Shown piece after piece: positions 33,724-44,600 of a stretch of 64,000 nucleotides of DNA (the first letter of the stretch is position 1; every line of letters begins with the position of its first letter). The stretch comes from Phytophthora hibernalis (Eukaryota; Oomycota; Peronosporomycetes; Peronosporales; Peronosporaceae). Location: NCBI GenBank assembly GCA_012656075.1, contig JAAKBF010000087.1:248001-312000 (forward strand). Reading direction: 5' to 3'. Below the pieces are notes generated by a model that saw only the letters and a list, made by a program, of their open reading frames with translations, searched no databases and was not told where the DNA came from. The position numbers and the translations under genes are program-made.

Positions 33724-36700
33724 CTATTGGGTAGGGGGCAACTTCAACTTGGTGCTGATGGCCGAACGCAGCGAGGTGATCAGTGTGTGGATCTCGAGCA
33801 GTTCGGAATCTGTACGTTGTTCCAGTTATATAGTGCTGGTTAGTTAAAGATTGTTGGGTAGGAGTAAAAGTCTGGTTACATACCTGCATCGGTCAGGAGC
33901 AGATCATCCAAAGCTGTTGCTGCGTCCACTAGCGACTGATTCAAGTCACTATTGGCAGCAAACAAGCTGTTAGTATCCGTGTGAGCTGCTAATCACGAAC
34001 GCGGCGTACCTGATGACTTTCACTGCATTGGATGCGCCTGCAACAAAGGTGACAACAATTTCAATTGTCAGTGCCATTGAATTGTTTCCACTCAAAAGAC
34101 CACGCACCTTGTTTTGTTGATCGTAACACTGTAGGATCATTACCACTGTCATCTAGTCGACTTGGGGCCTGGACGTCGACACTTTTGCTATCTGTAGCTT
34201 TCTTCGTCGACATTGGCGACACTTCACAGTATCCGGATGTAAACGTGCTCAGAGAAACCATTGTAGGTGGACTACGTGTCAGCATGGTAACTTGCGGTTC
34301 GCCAGCTTGGTATCCGCTGGTAAAGTTACTCAGCGACTCGTCAACTGCAATTTCCTTAGCTGGACTCACGGCCACAGCACTGTAGCCCATGGTAAATGTG
34401 CTCATGGATTCGTCAGTTGCGATACTTGATCGAACATCCACATGTGAATCGTTGACTTTCGTATCACCACCATACCCTACCGTGAAGGCGCTTAACGAAG
34501 AATCCAGTAAGTCTCGCTCGTCTACATTTCTCTGAACAACCTCATCTCCGCCAGAGGATGCTTGAAATCCGCTCGTGAAAGAGCTAAGCGATGCATCCAC
34601 TTCCAGTCGATTTGGTTGATTATTGACCTCATGCTTCGCCTGTGAGATCTGTGGTCCATATCCATGCGTGTATGTGCTGAGGGAGGCTGTTACCCGATCG
34701 TCCACAGGGGGTGGCCTTGGTGGTTCCTCGTTATTCAGTGCGCTCAGTGCTTGGTTCACCAAATCCTCGGTAAATTTATCGAGATCGCCATCACTGCTAG
34801 TATCATCTGCCATTTCTGCCGGCATTAATTTCGTAGGACTCTCCGCTGGTACGCTATTTTCCGTAGCTCCGCCATTTTCCACGGTATTTTCACGGAGATT
34901 CTGGTCAGGTAATTCAATCACAATCTCGCTTTTCACCGGAGATGGAATAATTTCAAAGGAGTCCGTCACTTCATCAGAGCTACCAGACCGCTGGTTTGTG
35001 ATGCGAGCGCTTACTTCTTTGACGATCTTCTTTGGTGTTGGAATAAAACTCTTGGGAGGGCTATTGCCAACAACTTTGGGGAGGGTGAAGGTAACGGTAT
35101 CGCACTGTTGAGCCCAGCGATGTCTTGGATCTGTGAAGATTTTCGTCGTTTTGTTGGAGATGGTGACGGCTCACTCATCTTGGTCGACCGCGCCGTTGGT
35201 GTTGTTTTCTGGGGTTTAATCAATCCCAGCTGGCTCAACCGAGTATTCATTGCAGCCACAGCATTTGCTGTATCAGCCTGCCTCTTGCGTTTTTCTAACT
35301 GCTCTCGCTCTAATGCTAAAGAGCTTGAGCTGTTTAGGTTAGAGTCCACTTCGACGGATAAATTCATCAGCTCGGCCTTACTAGTTTGAATTCCTGATGC
35401 ACCCAGTGGTGATCTTTGTAAGGGTATGGCAGCGTTCTGATCTCTTAGGGTGCCAGTTTGTCGAAAACTTGAAGTACTTGACTCCAACGCATTGACGGTT
35501 AAAGCTTCTTCGTTAGTAGGCAACGATGCAGCGATTTGATCGCCCCATTTTCCAGGGGCAGGTGCTTCATTATTTCCAGCTTCGACTGATTGTCCTGAAT
35601 CCGGTCCAGACGGAGCAGTCTTTGCCCATTCCGGCGTTTGCAAGCGGTCGATCGCTAGCGTGCCGTTATGATCCTTTACCGTTGTTTTCAGCTCGGCACT
35701 TCGGTCATTATCGTTAACCACGTGAATTGCTGATGTTCTGGTCCGCATCCAATCCTCCATAGGAATACCCGCCATTGGCCCTGGCACTGCTACTGCATTT
35801 CCCTTCCATTTGGGGGAGATTTCTTCAGTGCCCGATTTGGTGAAGCTTTCGCTGCGCCACTCGCAGATTGAGTGCGACTGGGCTGTTGGAGGTGCCAACA
35901 GCACTGCTTATCTCTTTCAGGTTCATGCGTCCAGAATTTGGAGGTGCTGGTGGCGGCAGCGCTGAAGCGTGATTTCCAACAGTTTTTCTGGCGAGGGTGC
36001 TGGAATTGGTTTCTCAACCTCCGTTACGCGTGGTAGCCGTGACTTGATCTCTGTTTGAATATCATCTGCAAGCCGCCAAACAAAAACACACCCATCGCTG
36101 CTGGCTGACAGCAAACGCCGACAGTCGGGTGTAAACTTCATAGCTGTGATTGCTTCACCATGGCCAGTGCCAGTAGCTAGAGTTTCACCAGTTGTGATAT
36201 CAATAACGTGAATAATTTTCTCTGCAAATGATCCACTCATGGCAACGCAGTAGTTGGCGGGACAGACAGCAATGCGATGCTGTTCTCCGACAAGGTGTGT
36301 TTGCTGCTGTTTTCCAGTGTTGGTACTGAGAACTTCCAATCTGTTATTGCAGGAAGCTACAACAGCTTCCTTATCTGGCAGCAGGAGGGTATCAAATATT
36401 TTGCCACCAGTGAAGGGCAACACTTTGGACTCCATTACGTCTCCGTTTGTATCAATTCCAGAAATGGAGACAGAATTGTCAGCCCCGCTACTCAACAGCG
36501 TTTTACCATCACGCGATAAGGACACAGAGGTTACAGCACCTGAATGGCTTTCCAATGTGCTTAGCACAGCATGACCCTTTTGGCAATCATACAATTGAAT
36601 TAACCGGTCTTTCCCTCCAGACACCATGAAAATTGTACCCTTGACATTCACTTTGCTGTATGCGAGGCAGTTTACCTTGGAGCTGTGAGCAGCAATGCGA

Positions 36701-38363
36701 ATTACAGATTTTCCCAACGGTACGGGTATCACCACGACGTTTCCTTCTTGGTCTCCAGAGGCGATTTCTCTTTGGTCTGGACGAACAGCTACTGCTCTGA
36801 AACCTTTGTTCCGACCATGAGCCTTTGGTGGCGAATGCACACTATTACTCGCCTCGTGAGAGCACGTTCCCCCTAGAACGACGCTGTCTTCTTCTTCGAA
36901 GTCGTGCTCATGATCATTGTAAACTACGCGAAGCATTTCTTGACTGTAGGGACTTTTCCAAAATTCATGCTCCGCCCGACCTCCAGTGGGCTCAAACCGA
37001 TTCGGCTTCACTTGTCGTCGATGCAATTCCAGATTCCACAAACGAACAGTGTTGTCATCAGAGCAGGTCACAAATGTTCCGGTCGGAATAATGTCTGCCG
37101 AGACTTCACCAGACGATGCACTATCGCTGTATACCAATTTTCCTTTAGCATTGATGCCTTGTACGGATCCGGCGACTTGCATGTCCCGAATACCGCCGCT
37201 ATGATAGAGGAAAGAGCGCTCAACGGTTACAGCATCGGGATTCGCTGTGCCGTAGATGAAAATGCTTCTATCACTGTAAAATGCAATCACGTGAGAACCC
37301 GTGATCCGAGTAGCAATGACTGCAGGGTACCGAAATGGGTCAGAAGGGTATAAAATACTCGTCGACACCGAGGTTGCCTTGTTGGCAGCGCCAAAGGCTG
37401 GAGGGAAAGGTAGCGTGGTGCGGTACTCGAGTGTCGATGGATTAAATAGCCGAACAACGCCACTCGATCCGCCAACAGCCACGTACGATTCTGTGACGGA
37501 GATAGCATTGCCACCGCTCGACTCCAACGACACCAGTCTCTCCATGATACCTGACGCGCCAAAGCAGCACAGCGTTCCATCTGAAGTGACAGCAAACGTC
37601 TTCAATTCACAAGCTCCAAAACCACAGCCCACTCCTGTGAACATTGCTGCCGTCTTGGCATTTACCACCGCATCTCGATGCTGCAGCTCCGGCAGTTCAT
37701 TCACTTGCAGTCCTGTCCCTAGAAACGTTCCGTTGTCATCAATAAACCAGTACTGCAATCCAAAAGCCACAACAATCAGCATCTCTTCCACAAAAATCAA
37801 CCTTCTAAACCTCACCTTGAAGTGTTTTTCTCCGACCGTAACGAAAAAATTGCCTGCTTGGCAGTAGTCAGCATCTAGAATCTTGTCTTCCACAGTTGCA
37901 CAACCCACCGCCACAACCTCCAGGCGTTGTGCAGTGTCCTTCTTCTTCATCTTCAGCTCCCACGCGTACAGATGCTGGTCATGTACCAGTCCTGCCGACA
38001 GTAAGAAGCGCCCGTCCTGACTGAAGGCCATACACGAGACTCCGTACTGATGACGCTGTAATTCAGCACAAAGCGTGCCGTCCGTGCCGTCCCAGATAGT
38101 AATTGCAGGTAGATACCCTTTCTCCCCAATAGCGAGGAACTGGCCATTGGGGGAGAAGCACAGACACGCTACGCTCTTGTCCACGCGGTAGTAGCGCACC
38201 TGTTTATTGCGACGCAAGTTGTAGAGCACCACAATGCAGCCAGCAGCGTACGCGAGCTCTCCAGAGACGGGGTTTACAGCCACCATAGCATTACTAAGTG
38301 CTGTAAGCCCCAAGACGCGCTCAGGATGAGCCGCGAGCGCGGCGGCGACAGCGTATCACACAT
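33724..38363 (-). CDS. MABP1/WDR62: WDR62/MABP1-type WD40 scaffold protein
   Basis: The N terminus (VLGLTALSNAMVAVNP, AAGCIVVLYNLRRNKQ, HQYGVSCMAFSQDGRFLLS) matches MABP1/WDR62, spindle-pole and MAP-kinase scaffold proteins with two WD40 propellers. WD repeats run to about 36000. The C-terminal half is low-complexity with the six-fold SLSxFTxGY repeat, then small exons 34037-34010, 33948-33884 and 33809-33724 ending in a helical segment (NQSLVDAATALDDLL, ELLEIHTLITSLRSAI). A 63-base intron at 37815-37753 has no stop and is in frame, but EKHFK joined to YWFIDD fits the family. One-base breaks lie near 38320, 35975 (AAAAA), 35830 and 35065 (CCCC). The start ATG 38363 requires the first break; the next in-frame ATG is internal. 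Conserved sequence on both sides argues for one functional gene with assembly errors. Confidence 0.82.
34229..34687 (-). repeat. six-copy protein repeat SLSxFTxGY in the WDR62 homologue
   Basis: Six copies of a ten-residue motif: ASLSTYTHGY, ASLSSFTSGF, SSLSAFTVGY, ESMSTFTMGY, ESLSNFTSGY and VSLSTFTSGY, spaced 24-31 residues apart in otherwise variable acidic linker. It is conserved at the protein level but variable between copies, which suggests selection for a short linear motif. Confidence 0.85.
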
Positions 38364-38546
38364 GGCTACACTTAGTGAGTCTGGATCGGCGTCGTTTCGC
38401 GTCCCAAACGCTGTGATTGGTTGAAAGTGATGGCATTCTATCGAGGTAATAATGTCACTATGTTTCTCCTGTAAAGAGATGTCAATCGAGCGGGGTAACG
38501 GTCGGCACTAACCTCCCATCCCAAAGAGACACAAAGTGACGTAGCA

Positions 38547-39760
38547 ATGCTGCCTCTGTACAAGCGAGGAATGCGTCGCGTGTGGGTGCCCTACCGCCGT
38601 CTACGCGCCGTGCCAGTGGTTGTGGGGGTTGCTATATTGTTGCTGCTGTTCCTGGCGTTCTGTCAGCTCTCTCCGCAGTCTCCAGCTCCCTCTACAGCCG
38701 CCAAAAGTCTCCAAGAAGCCCAAGCGACACTGGCTGGTGATGGAGGCGTCGACATGGACCCGATGGAAGGCCCTACACCTACCCCGTGGTAGTGACTCAA
38801 GCTCCGTTCATACTGAGGCTGTTGCTGCCTTTGGTCGCTGGTTTCTGCTTCGGGTTCTTGGGTTCTGTGCCTGTTGCTGGACCCACGTCTGCAATGGTGC
38901 TGAAGCTCGGCATGCAAGGGAAATACAGTGCAGGACTCACTATTGCAGTGGGTGGAGCTATCTCCGAGGCGGTACGTGGAGTTGCAGAGGAGTTGGAGGA
39001 GGATTTTTGACTTTTTGGTGTAGACGTACGCAGGGGTTGCGTTCTGGGGCTTCGGCAGCTTCTTAGCCGGCGCTAAATTCTTACTGCCAGTGTCCAAGTA
39101 CGTGGAGTTGTTGGGGGTGAAGGATGGGGAGCTTGGTGTTGATTTTGGTGTGTCGGTAGGGTGCTGGGAGCCATCATGTTCACGCTCATTGGCCTCGTGT
39201 TCTTGAAGGCCGACATGAAGCCGTCCCTGGACCCTGACGCCGAGGCTGCTCATGGGAAAGGGACACGACGACCGCAGGGTGAAGTGCTCAAGAATATCCT
39301 CATGGGACTTACGATGTCGGGCATCAACCCGGCCTTGCTGGCGTCGTACACGGGTGCCATTGCATCAGGTATATTGGGGTGTTGATTGGGTGGGAGATTT
39401 TAGCTTACAAGTTTTTTTGATTTGCTGTTGAAGTATATGGTACCGGAATGCTGGAGTTCACGCTGTTCCTGGCGATCGTGTTTGCGATTGGCGTTTGCTG
39501 CGGGTGTCGATGTGGTTTTACTTGCTGCTCTCACTGCTCAAGAAGTACAAGCAGGTTCGTGCTGAACAGGTCGTTTCGAAATTTGCTGTGTAAAGCGACC
39601 TAACAAATCTTGCTTTGTTCTGCTGCCTGCACAGCGCCTGAAAAGCCACACGATCGATTTAATCATGCGCGGTCTGGGCTGCTTCCTGCTAACGCTAGGA
39701 TTGCTGTGCGCCAAGTCGTCGCTTGACTACTTCTTGTCGGATTCACCAGAGACCAAATAG
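38547..39760 (+). CDS. LysE-like multi-pass membrane protein
   Basis: N-terminal helix VVVGVAILLLLFLAFC, a proline-rich loop, then GFLGSVPVAGPTSAMVLKLG, which is the G-x2-PGP-like start of LysE/RhtB-type exporters. Further helices are encoded by exons joined over short GT-AG introns: ISEA|TYAGVAFWGFGSFLAGAKF (intron about 38985-39024), VSK|VLGAIMFTLIGLVFLKAD (ending near 39160), then SGINPALLASYTGAIAS and VYGTGMLEFTLFLAIVFAIG. The last exon ends at 39760 (GLGCFLLTLGLLCAKSSLDY). One missing base near 38770 and a disturbed stretch near 39490 break the frame. Substrate unknown; amino acid or metabolite export is a family-level guess. Confidence 0.65.
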
Positions 39761-39891
39761 GCGAGCTGGGCTCAGCACGGGAATTGGTGGCCCAGATAGC
39801 CAGCAGATTGATTCATGGAAAAACATAATTTACTAAGACGATAGCAGTCTTCAAATACAGTTGATGCACAAACCTCGTCGTTCATCTGTGT

Positions 39892-40748
39892 TTACCCTAG
39901 CCGGAACTTTGCTTTGAGGCTGACCAGCAGTTCCTGGTCTTGCTCTTGTAAATCCTCTGTGGCTTCCACCAGGCTAAAAGCTTGCACACCATTTCCGTTT
40001 GCTGGTCATCGAAAAAGTCCAGAATAAGCGAGAAGCGAGCCGTTTGAGCAAGCGCCTCGATCACGGACAAAGCAAACATTGCTGGAGTTGGTTCCTCTGG
40101 GTTCAGATCCGCTGATTTCTGGCACCAAGTCGCTACCAGCACTTGAGCTATCTCTGCCATCAAGTCTGAATCGATGTCGAACTGGAACAACTCAGCAAGC
40201 CGTTCGGGCGTGGTAATTTGCAGATACCTGACCAAAAAGAAAATGAATAATTGCAGGTTGATGCGTGCATCTGTAGCATCGAGTTACCCGATCTTTGCCT
40301 CCGTGGTTTTGAGATATCGTTTCCAATTGCGGCAGAAATCAACCGCCGTCGCAGGTGGCATGTCTAGAGCCGAAGCTGCAGGCTGGAAACGTCGCTCATT
40401 CTCGGATTTCTTGCGCGACTTTTTCTTGAATGAGATGTTGGTCTGCCGCTCAGCCCGGCTAAAGTCGCGCAACTCTTTCTGCGAAATCGGCTTCAGATCC
40501 GCACACGCCACGAGATTCTACACAAACGCCCTTGTAAAGTTAAAAATGAACCAGTCAAAAGACTCCATCCTCGTCACCTTGAACTCGTCGTAGTTGGCAG
40601 CAGTGTGGATAGCTCGCTTTTTCATATTATCCGTGAGTTTGTAGACTCGGTCATCTTCCAGAGCCTGCGCCAGTTCTTTCTGCAGTGCAGCCGTGTCAAA
40701 GGCGCCATGCTCGATGGACGTGAGTTGCTTCGCTGAATTCTTCACCAT
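39892..40748 (-). CDS. DNAAF19: dynein assembly factor DNAAF19 (CCDC103)
   Basis: Three exons. Exon 1 (40748 to about 40575) encodes the dynein attachment factor N-terminal domain (ALQKELAQALEDDRVYKLTD, then NYDEFK). It joins NLVACADLKPIS, then PPATAVDFCRNWKRYLKT, and exon 3 encodes the RPAP3/monad-like C-terminal domain (ITTPERLAELFQFDIDSD, IEALAQTARFSLIL). The match in order and length to CCDC103 is clear. This protein is needed to attach dynein arms to ciliary doublets, as expected for zoospore flagella. One missing base near 39972 hides the true tail, a coiled coil reading LVEATEDLQEQDQELLVSL and stopping at 39892. It is divergent from the ciliary CFAP97 gene. Confidence 0.85.
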
Positions 40749-41020
40749 ACCGGAGACCGTCTATGATGCAGTTGTGTCCCTTCGTGCGTAATAGTATCTT
40801 TGTGTGTTCCACCTGTAATCAGAAATGGCTACATTTGTGCGCACGAAAGGGTGCGGCGTCGGCGTCTTATGACAAGCTAATCCAGGAAGTGCACTTGAGT
40901 TACCAGCAAAAATAGTCGATCGGATGGATGCAATAGGTCCGTTGATGCTCTAGCATTGGGCAGTCTCCATATCCCGATCTACCTGCTGCCACAAGGAACA
41001 AGTCAACTTGAACCGCAAGC

Positions 41021-41560
41021 ATGGACCGCGGTCGCAAAGCTATTCCGACGCTGAACAAGCACACGGACTCCAAGTACTACCAGCGCTGTCAGGAGATCCA
41101 CCGCTCCAAGCTCTACGGCATCAAGAGTTCAATCGACAACAGCGAGCCGCACCGTCCAAGCCATTTGAAAAAGAACCTCAAGAAGGAACAGCTGAAAGAG
41201 GAGCGCTACGCAGAGATCGAGCGCGAAAACCGCATTCTACTGGAGAAGATGTCGACAATCATGCAAGCAGAGTCTCTGGACAACAAGAACCAATCCATCA
41301 CGTACGGACACAGTCTCAACAAGGGTCTTCGCAAGCGAGAGCTGCAAAAGATCACGTCCGAGAACCAAGCCATCCTGCGTCGAATCCAGCTGCGCGAACC
41401 TACCTACGATCACGTTCAGTGGGAAGAAGATGCTAAAAAGAACGAGCGATACGCTGCTAACATTCGCGAGTACCCATCGAGCGGTAGTCAAGAGCAGCTT
41501 GCAGAAATGCGGGCGATGTCTGCGTACTCAATGGGCGGCACAGGGAAGGACTACTACTAG
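41021..41560 (+). CDS. CFAP97: CFAP97-domain (Hemingway-like) ciliary protein
   Basis: Intact, intronless, 179 residues. The CFAP97/KIAA1430 domain covers about residues 45-145: LKEERYAEIERENRILLEKM, then SLNKGLRKRELQKITSENQA, then a YDHVQWEED block, in family order. The family is flagellum- and cilium-associated (Drosophila Hemingway). A weak core-promoter match (GGGCAGTCTCCATATC, 40958-40973) precedes it. The gene lies 272 bases from the start of divergent DNAAF19, which suggests shared control during sporangium or zoospore development. Confidence 0.9.
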   Translation: MDRGRKAIPTLNKHTDSKYYQRCQEIHRSKLYGIKSSIDNSEPHRPSHLKKNLKKEQLKEERYAEIERENRILLEKMSTIMQAESLDNKNQSITYGHSLNKGLRKRELQKITSENQAILRRIQLREPTYDHVQWEEDAKKNERYAANIREYPSSGSQEQLAEMRAMSAYSMGGTGKDYY

Positions 41561-41643
41561 CATAGCAGTGTGAAACAGTGATCAAAGTACATCAGCATAA
41601 TATATGAGCCAAAACTATCATCGTCCTTACCATGGTTTTAAAG

Positions 41644-44600
41644 TTACAACAGCTCAGCTATAACGTATAAGATTGACGAGATTTGGAATGTCGCCTTGCT
41701 CTCGCCGAAAACAGCCAGAAGTTTGTCTCCCCAGAGCTCCATCGCTTCGTGCTCAGTTTCGATCTCAGTGAGATGAGAGCTTGTATCCACAAGGAATCGG
41801 TGTAGAATGTCCCGTGCCTTCCCGTCGTGAGTTTCAGACTGACCCGAAGTTGACGATGGACTCCTATTAACAAACGACCGAATTGGCCGAATGCCAGCAA
41901 CCAAACGATTCAACTGCAATTGCAGCTCCACAAGCTCAACTCCCATCGCTTTTTCAAGATCGCCGCGAAATGATCTCAGTTTTCGTCCGCTTCAAAAAAA
42001 TGTCCTGAAATGAAGGCAGCTCTGTTATCTTTGAAAACTGAGAACGACGTCATTTGTTGCTTCTTGAAGAACTGTACATAACAATATCTCGGTTAATTGT
42101 GCTCCTCATCAACGTATCAAGAGGATAGATCGTACATGTTCCAGAGCCTGGATAAATGAGAAATTCTCGACAAGGTCTCGGCACGCTCGCTTCACGATAA
42201 GAATACGCGACAGTAAGCTCGAATGCGTGCGAGTAAACTCCATCTTGTATAGAAACATGTCGATCCGCTCCTGCATCCCAGGAACTTGAAACAATAAGCA
42301 GAAAAAGCGTTCTGCTTTTCCCAGCGTGCTGATGGAACCGTTGAAGCTTCGCAAAGCTTGCTTTTCTTTTTCCGTCGGAAAGAATCGTTGGAGGCACCCC
42401 AACAGCGCTGGATTAACCACGCGCTCGTCCATAGTGACGATGTCGTTCACGATTTGCTCGTAGTGATCGTGGATTTTGAAGCTGGCCAGAGCGAGTGCCA
42501 AGTTGTTTGCACGCTTTAGCTCGATTAACTGAATGTTCTTGGATCGTCCACGAGGAGGAAGCCCGAGACTGTATTATAGTGAAACAAAACCGTAGTTAGG
42601 CGCACCATTCTTTCACTAGGTTGCGACAAAATGAGGACAAACCTTCTCAAATGAGCCGCTGGTGGCATCTTCGTCAGCACCTTCTAAGAATTTCTTGATA
42701 GGGCTCTTCGACCGCGGGGATGGAACGAGGGTCGGGCGTGAAACTTTACCGTACACAGTTTAGCGTTATTGAATTTCCAAGCACCAATGCACGTGATAGA
42801 CTTACCATCTTCCGCCGGTGGGGCCTTGATATCGACGGAAAGTTTCAATCCTGTACGGGTCTCGTATTTTGAAGGCTCACCTGGATGTTCCGGGTTCTTC
42901 GCAGCTTGAAGTTCTTGTGGAGGCGATACATTTTCAGCTGGTCGACGCTCTTCAATAGGCCCTCCTTCATTTGTTTGTTGTAATGCGGAGCTAATTGCTT
43001 CGGCCCGACACAGGTTGATGGAAGGCTGGAATGAAATACTAGGAGTTGAGCAGGAAGTTGCCGGTGAGCTTGTAGGTGATACGATGGTTGTTTGCGATTT
43101 TTGTTTCGAACCTCTGCCAACCGCAATCGGATAATTGCATCTGGTGCAAGCGAGTCAGCTCTAATATCGGGTTGCATTTCTTCAACTTGGACACTACGGT
43201 CTCCGCTCATAGCTTCTTGAGTCGGCGGTTTTTCCCATTGAGATGCACCAGTGATTCGATTCACGAAGTACGGGTAGCCATCTTCAGTGTACAGTGTTTC
43301 CCACTGTGATTCCACAGCAGATAAGTGCTGCAGAGGATACGAATTTGTACTTATTTGGTTGTATTGGTCCCATGCTGTTGGAGGTGGCACCTCGTCAACT
43401 CGAGAGTTCATGCTAGCCTGACTCGTTCCAGCCCAGTAGGTCTGCAGTGGCTGTGCATACTCTGGAGCCATTTGCCTTTGAGGTTGCATTCCGTAATGAA
43501 GATAACCATTATCTTGGGGATAGTAGTCCAGCGGTCGCCTCTGATGATAACGCGGGTCGCTTTCTCTGACAGAGTACCGTACAAAAGGCCGAATATGTTC
43601 ACGATCAAGCCGTTCTGTTGCAATAAGTCGTTCGTTGTACGGAGAATACTGCGTGTAGCTCTGCAATTCTCTAGCGGAATAATGCGCAGTGCTAGACCAG
43701 GGCGTTGGTGTATACCCGCTCGGTGATAGAGAGTTTGCTCGATTCTTTTTGTCAATGCATCCCGAATTTGTTCACTAGGCGATAGCGGCATTCGACTTGT
43801 AGCACTACCACTCGCCAAATAACTGGATGACCGATGCTTAACTGGATAAATTTCGTAGTCATTCTCGTAGTCAACCGTTTGCCTGTGTTGCTCAGGTTTC
43901 CACACTTCGGAATGAACGAACGATGCTGATGGAATTTGGTCCACGAACTCGTCCTCAACCACTCGACCGTTGTCTCGAAATACGACTGCAGTTTGCTCGT
44001 GCTTTAGCCTCCCAAGAAGTGCTGATGCAGTCTCGTTCCGAGAGATTGAAGCGGAACTGCCCTCTTTTTCGTTTGTCAAGAAGTATTTAGAAATAAACTC
44101 AGCGCACCTCTGCTGTTTTCTCTCACAGCAATATCGTACGCAGTCTCTTTCTGAACATTCGTGGCAAACACATTTGCGGCACTCTCCAGCAGCAATTTTA
44201 CAATTTCTTCGTTGCCAGATAGTGCGGCGTAGTGTAACGCAGTATCTCCATCATGATCACCTGAGTTAAGAACCGAGTCTCCACCCACATCCAGCAAATA
44301 CGCCACACAGTCAAGATTTCCGTTTGCTACCGCACAATGGAGTGGTGTGCGCCCGAGCTCCTCAACCACACAAATATCAGCTCCATGGTGTAATAGAAGT
44401 TGTAGACACGCTAAATCACCGTGACGACCAGCTACATGGAGCGGAGCATCGTTATTTGGGTCAATGTGGTTCACAATTTCAGAATCCATATCGCTTTTTG
44501 CAGCTGTTGAAAGAAGCAGCCCCACGCAGTGAGCATGAGATGAATTAACCGCAACTTGCAGCGCAGTCTCTCCGAATTCTGGGTGAGGGTCATTCTTCGC

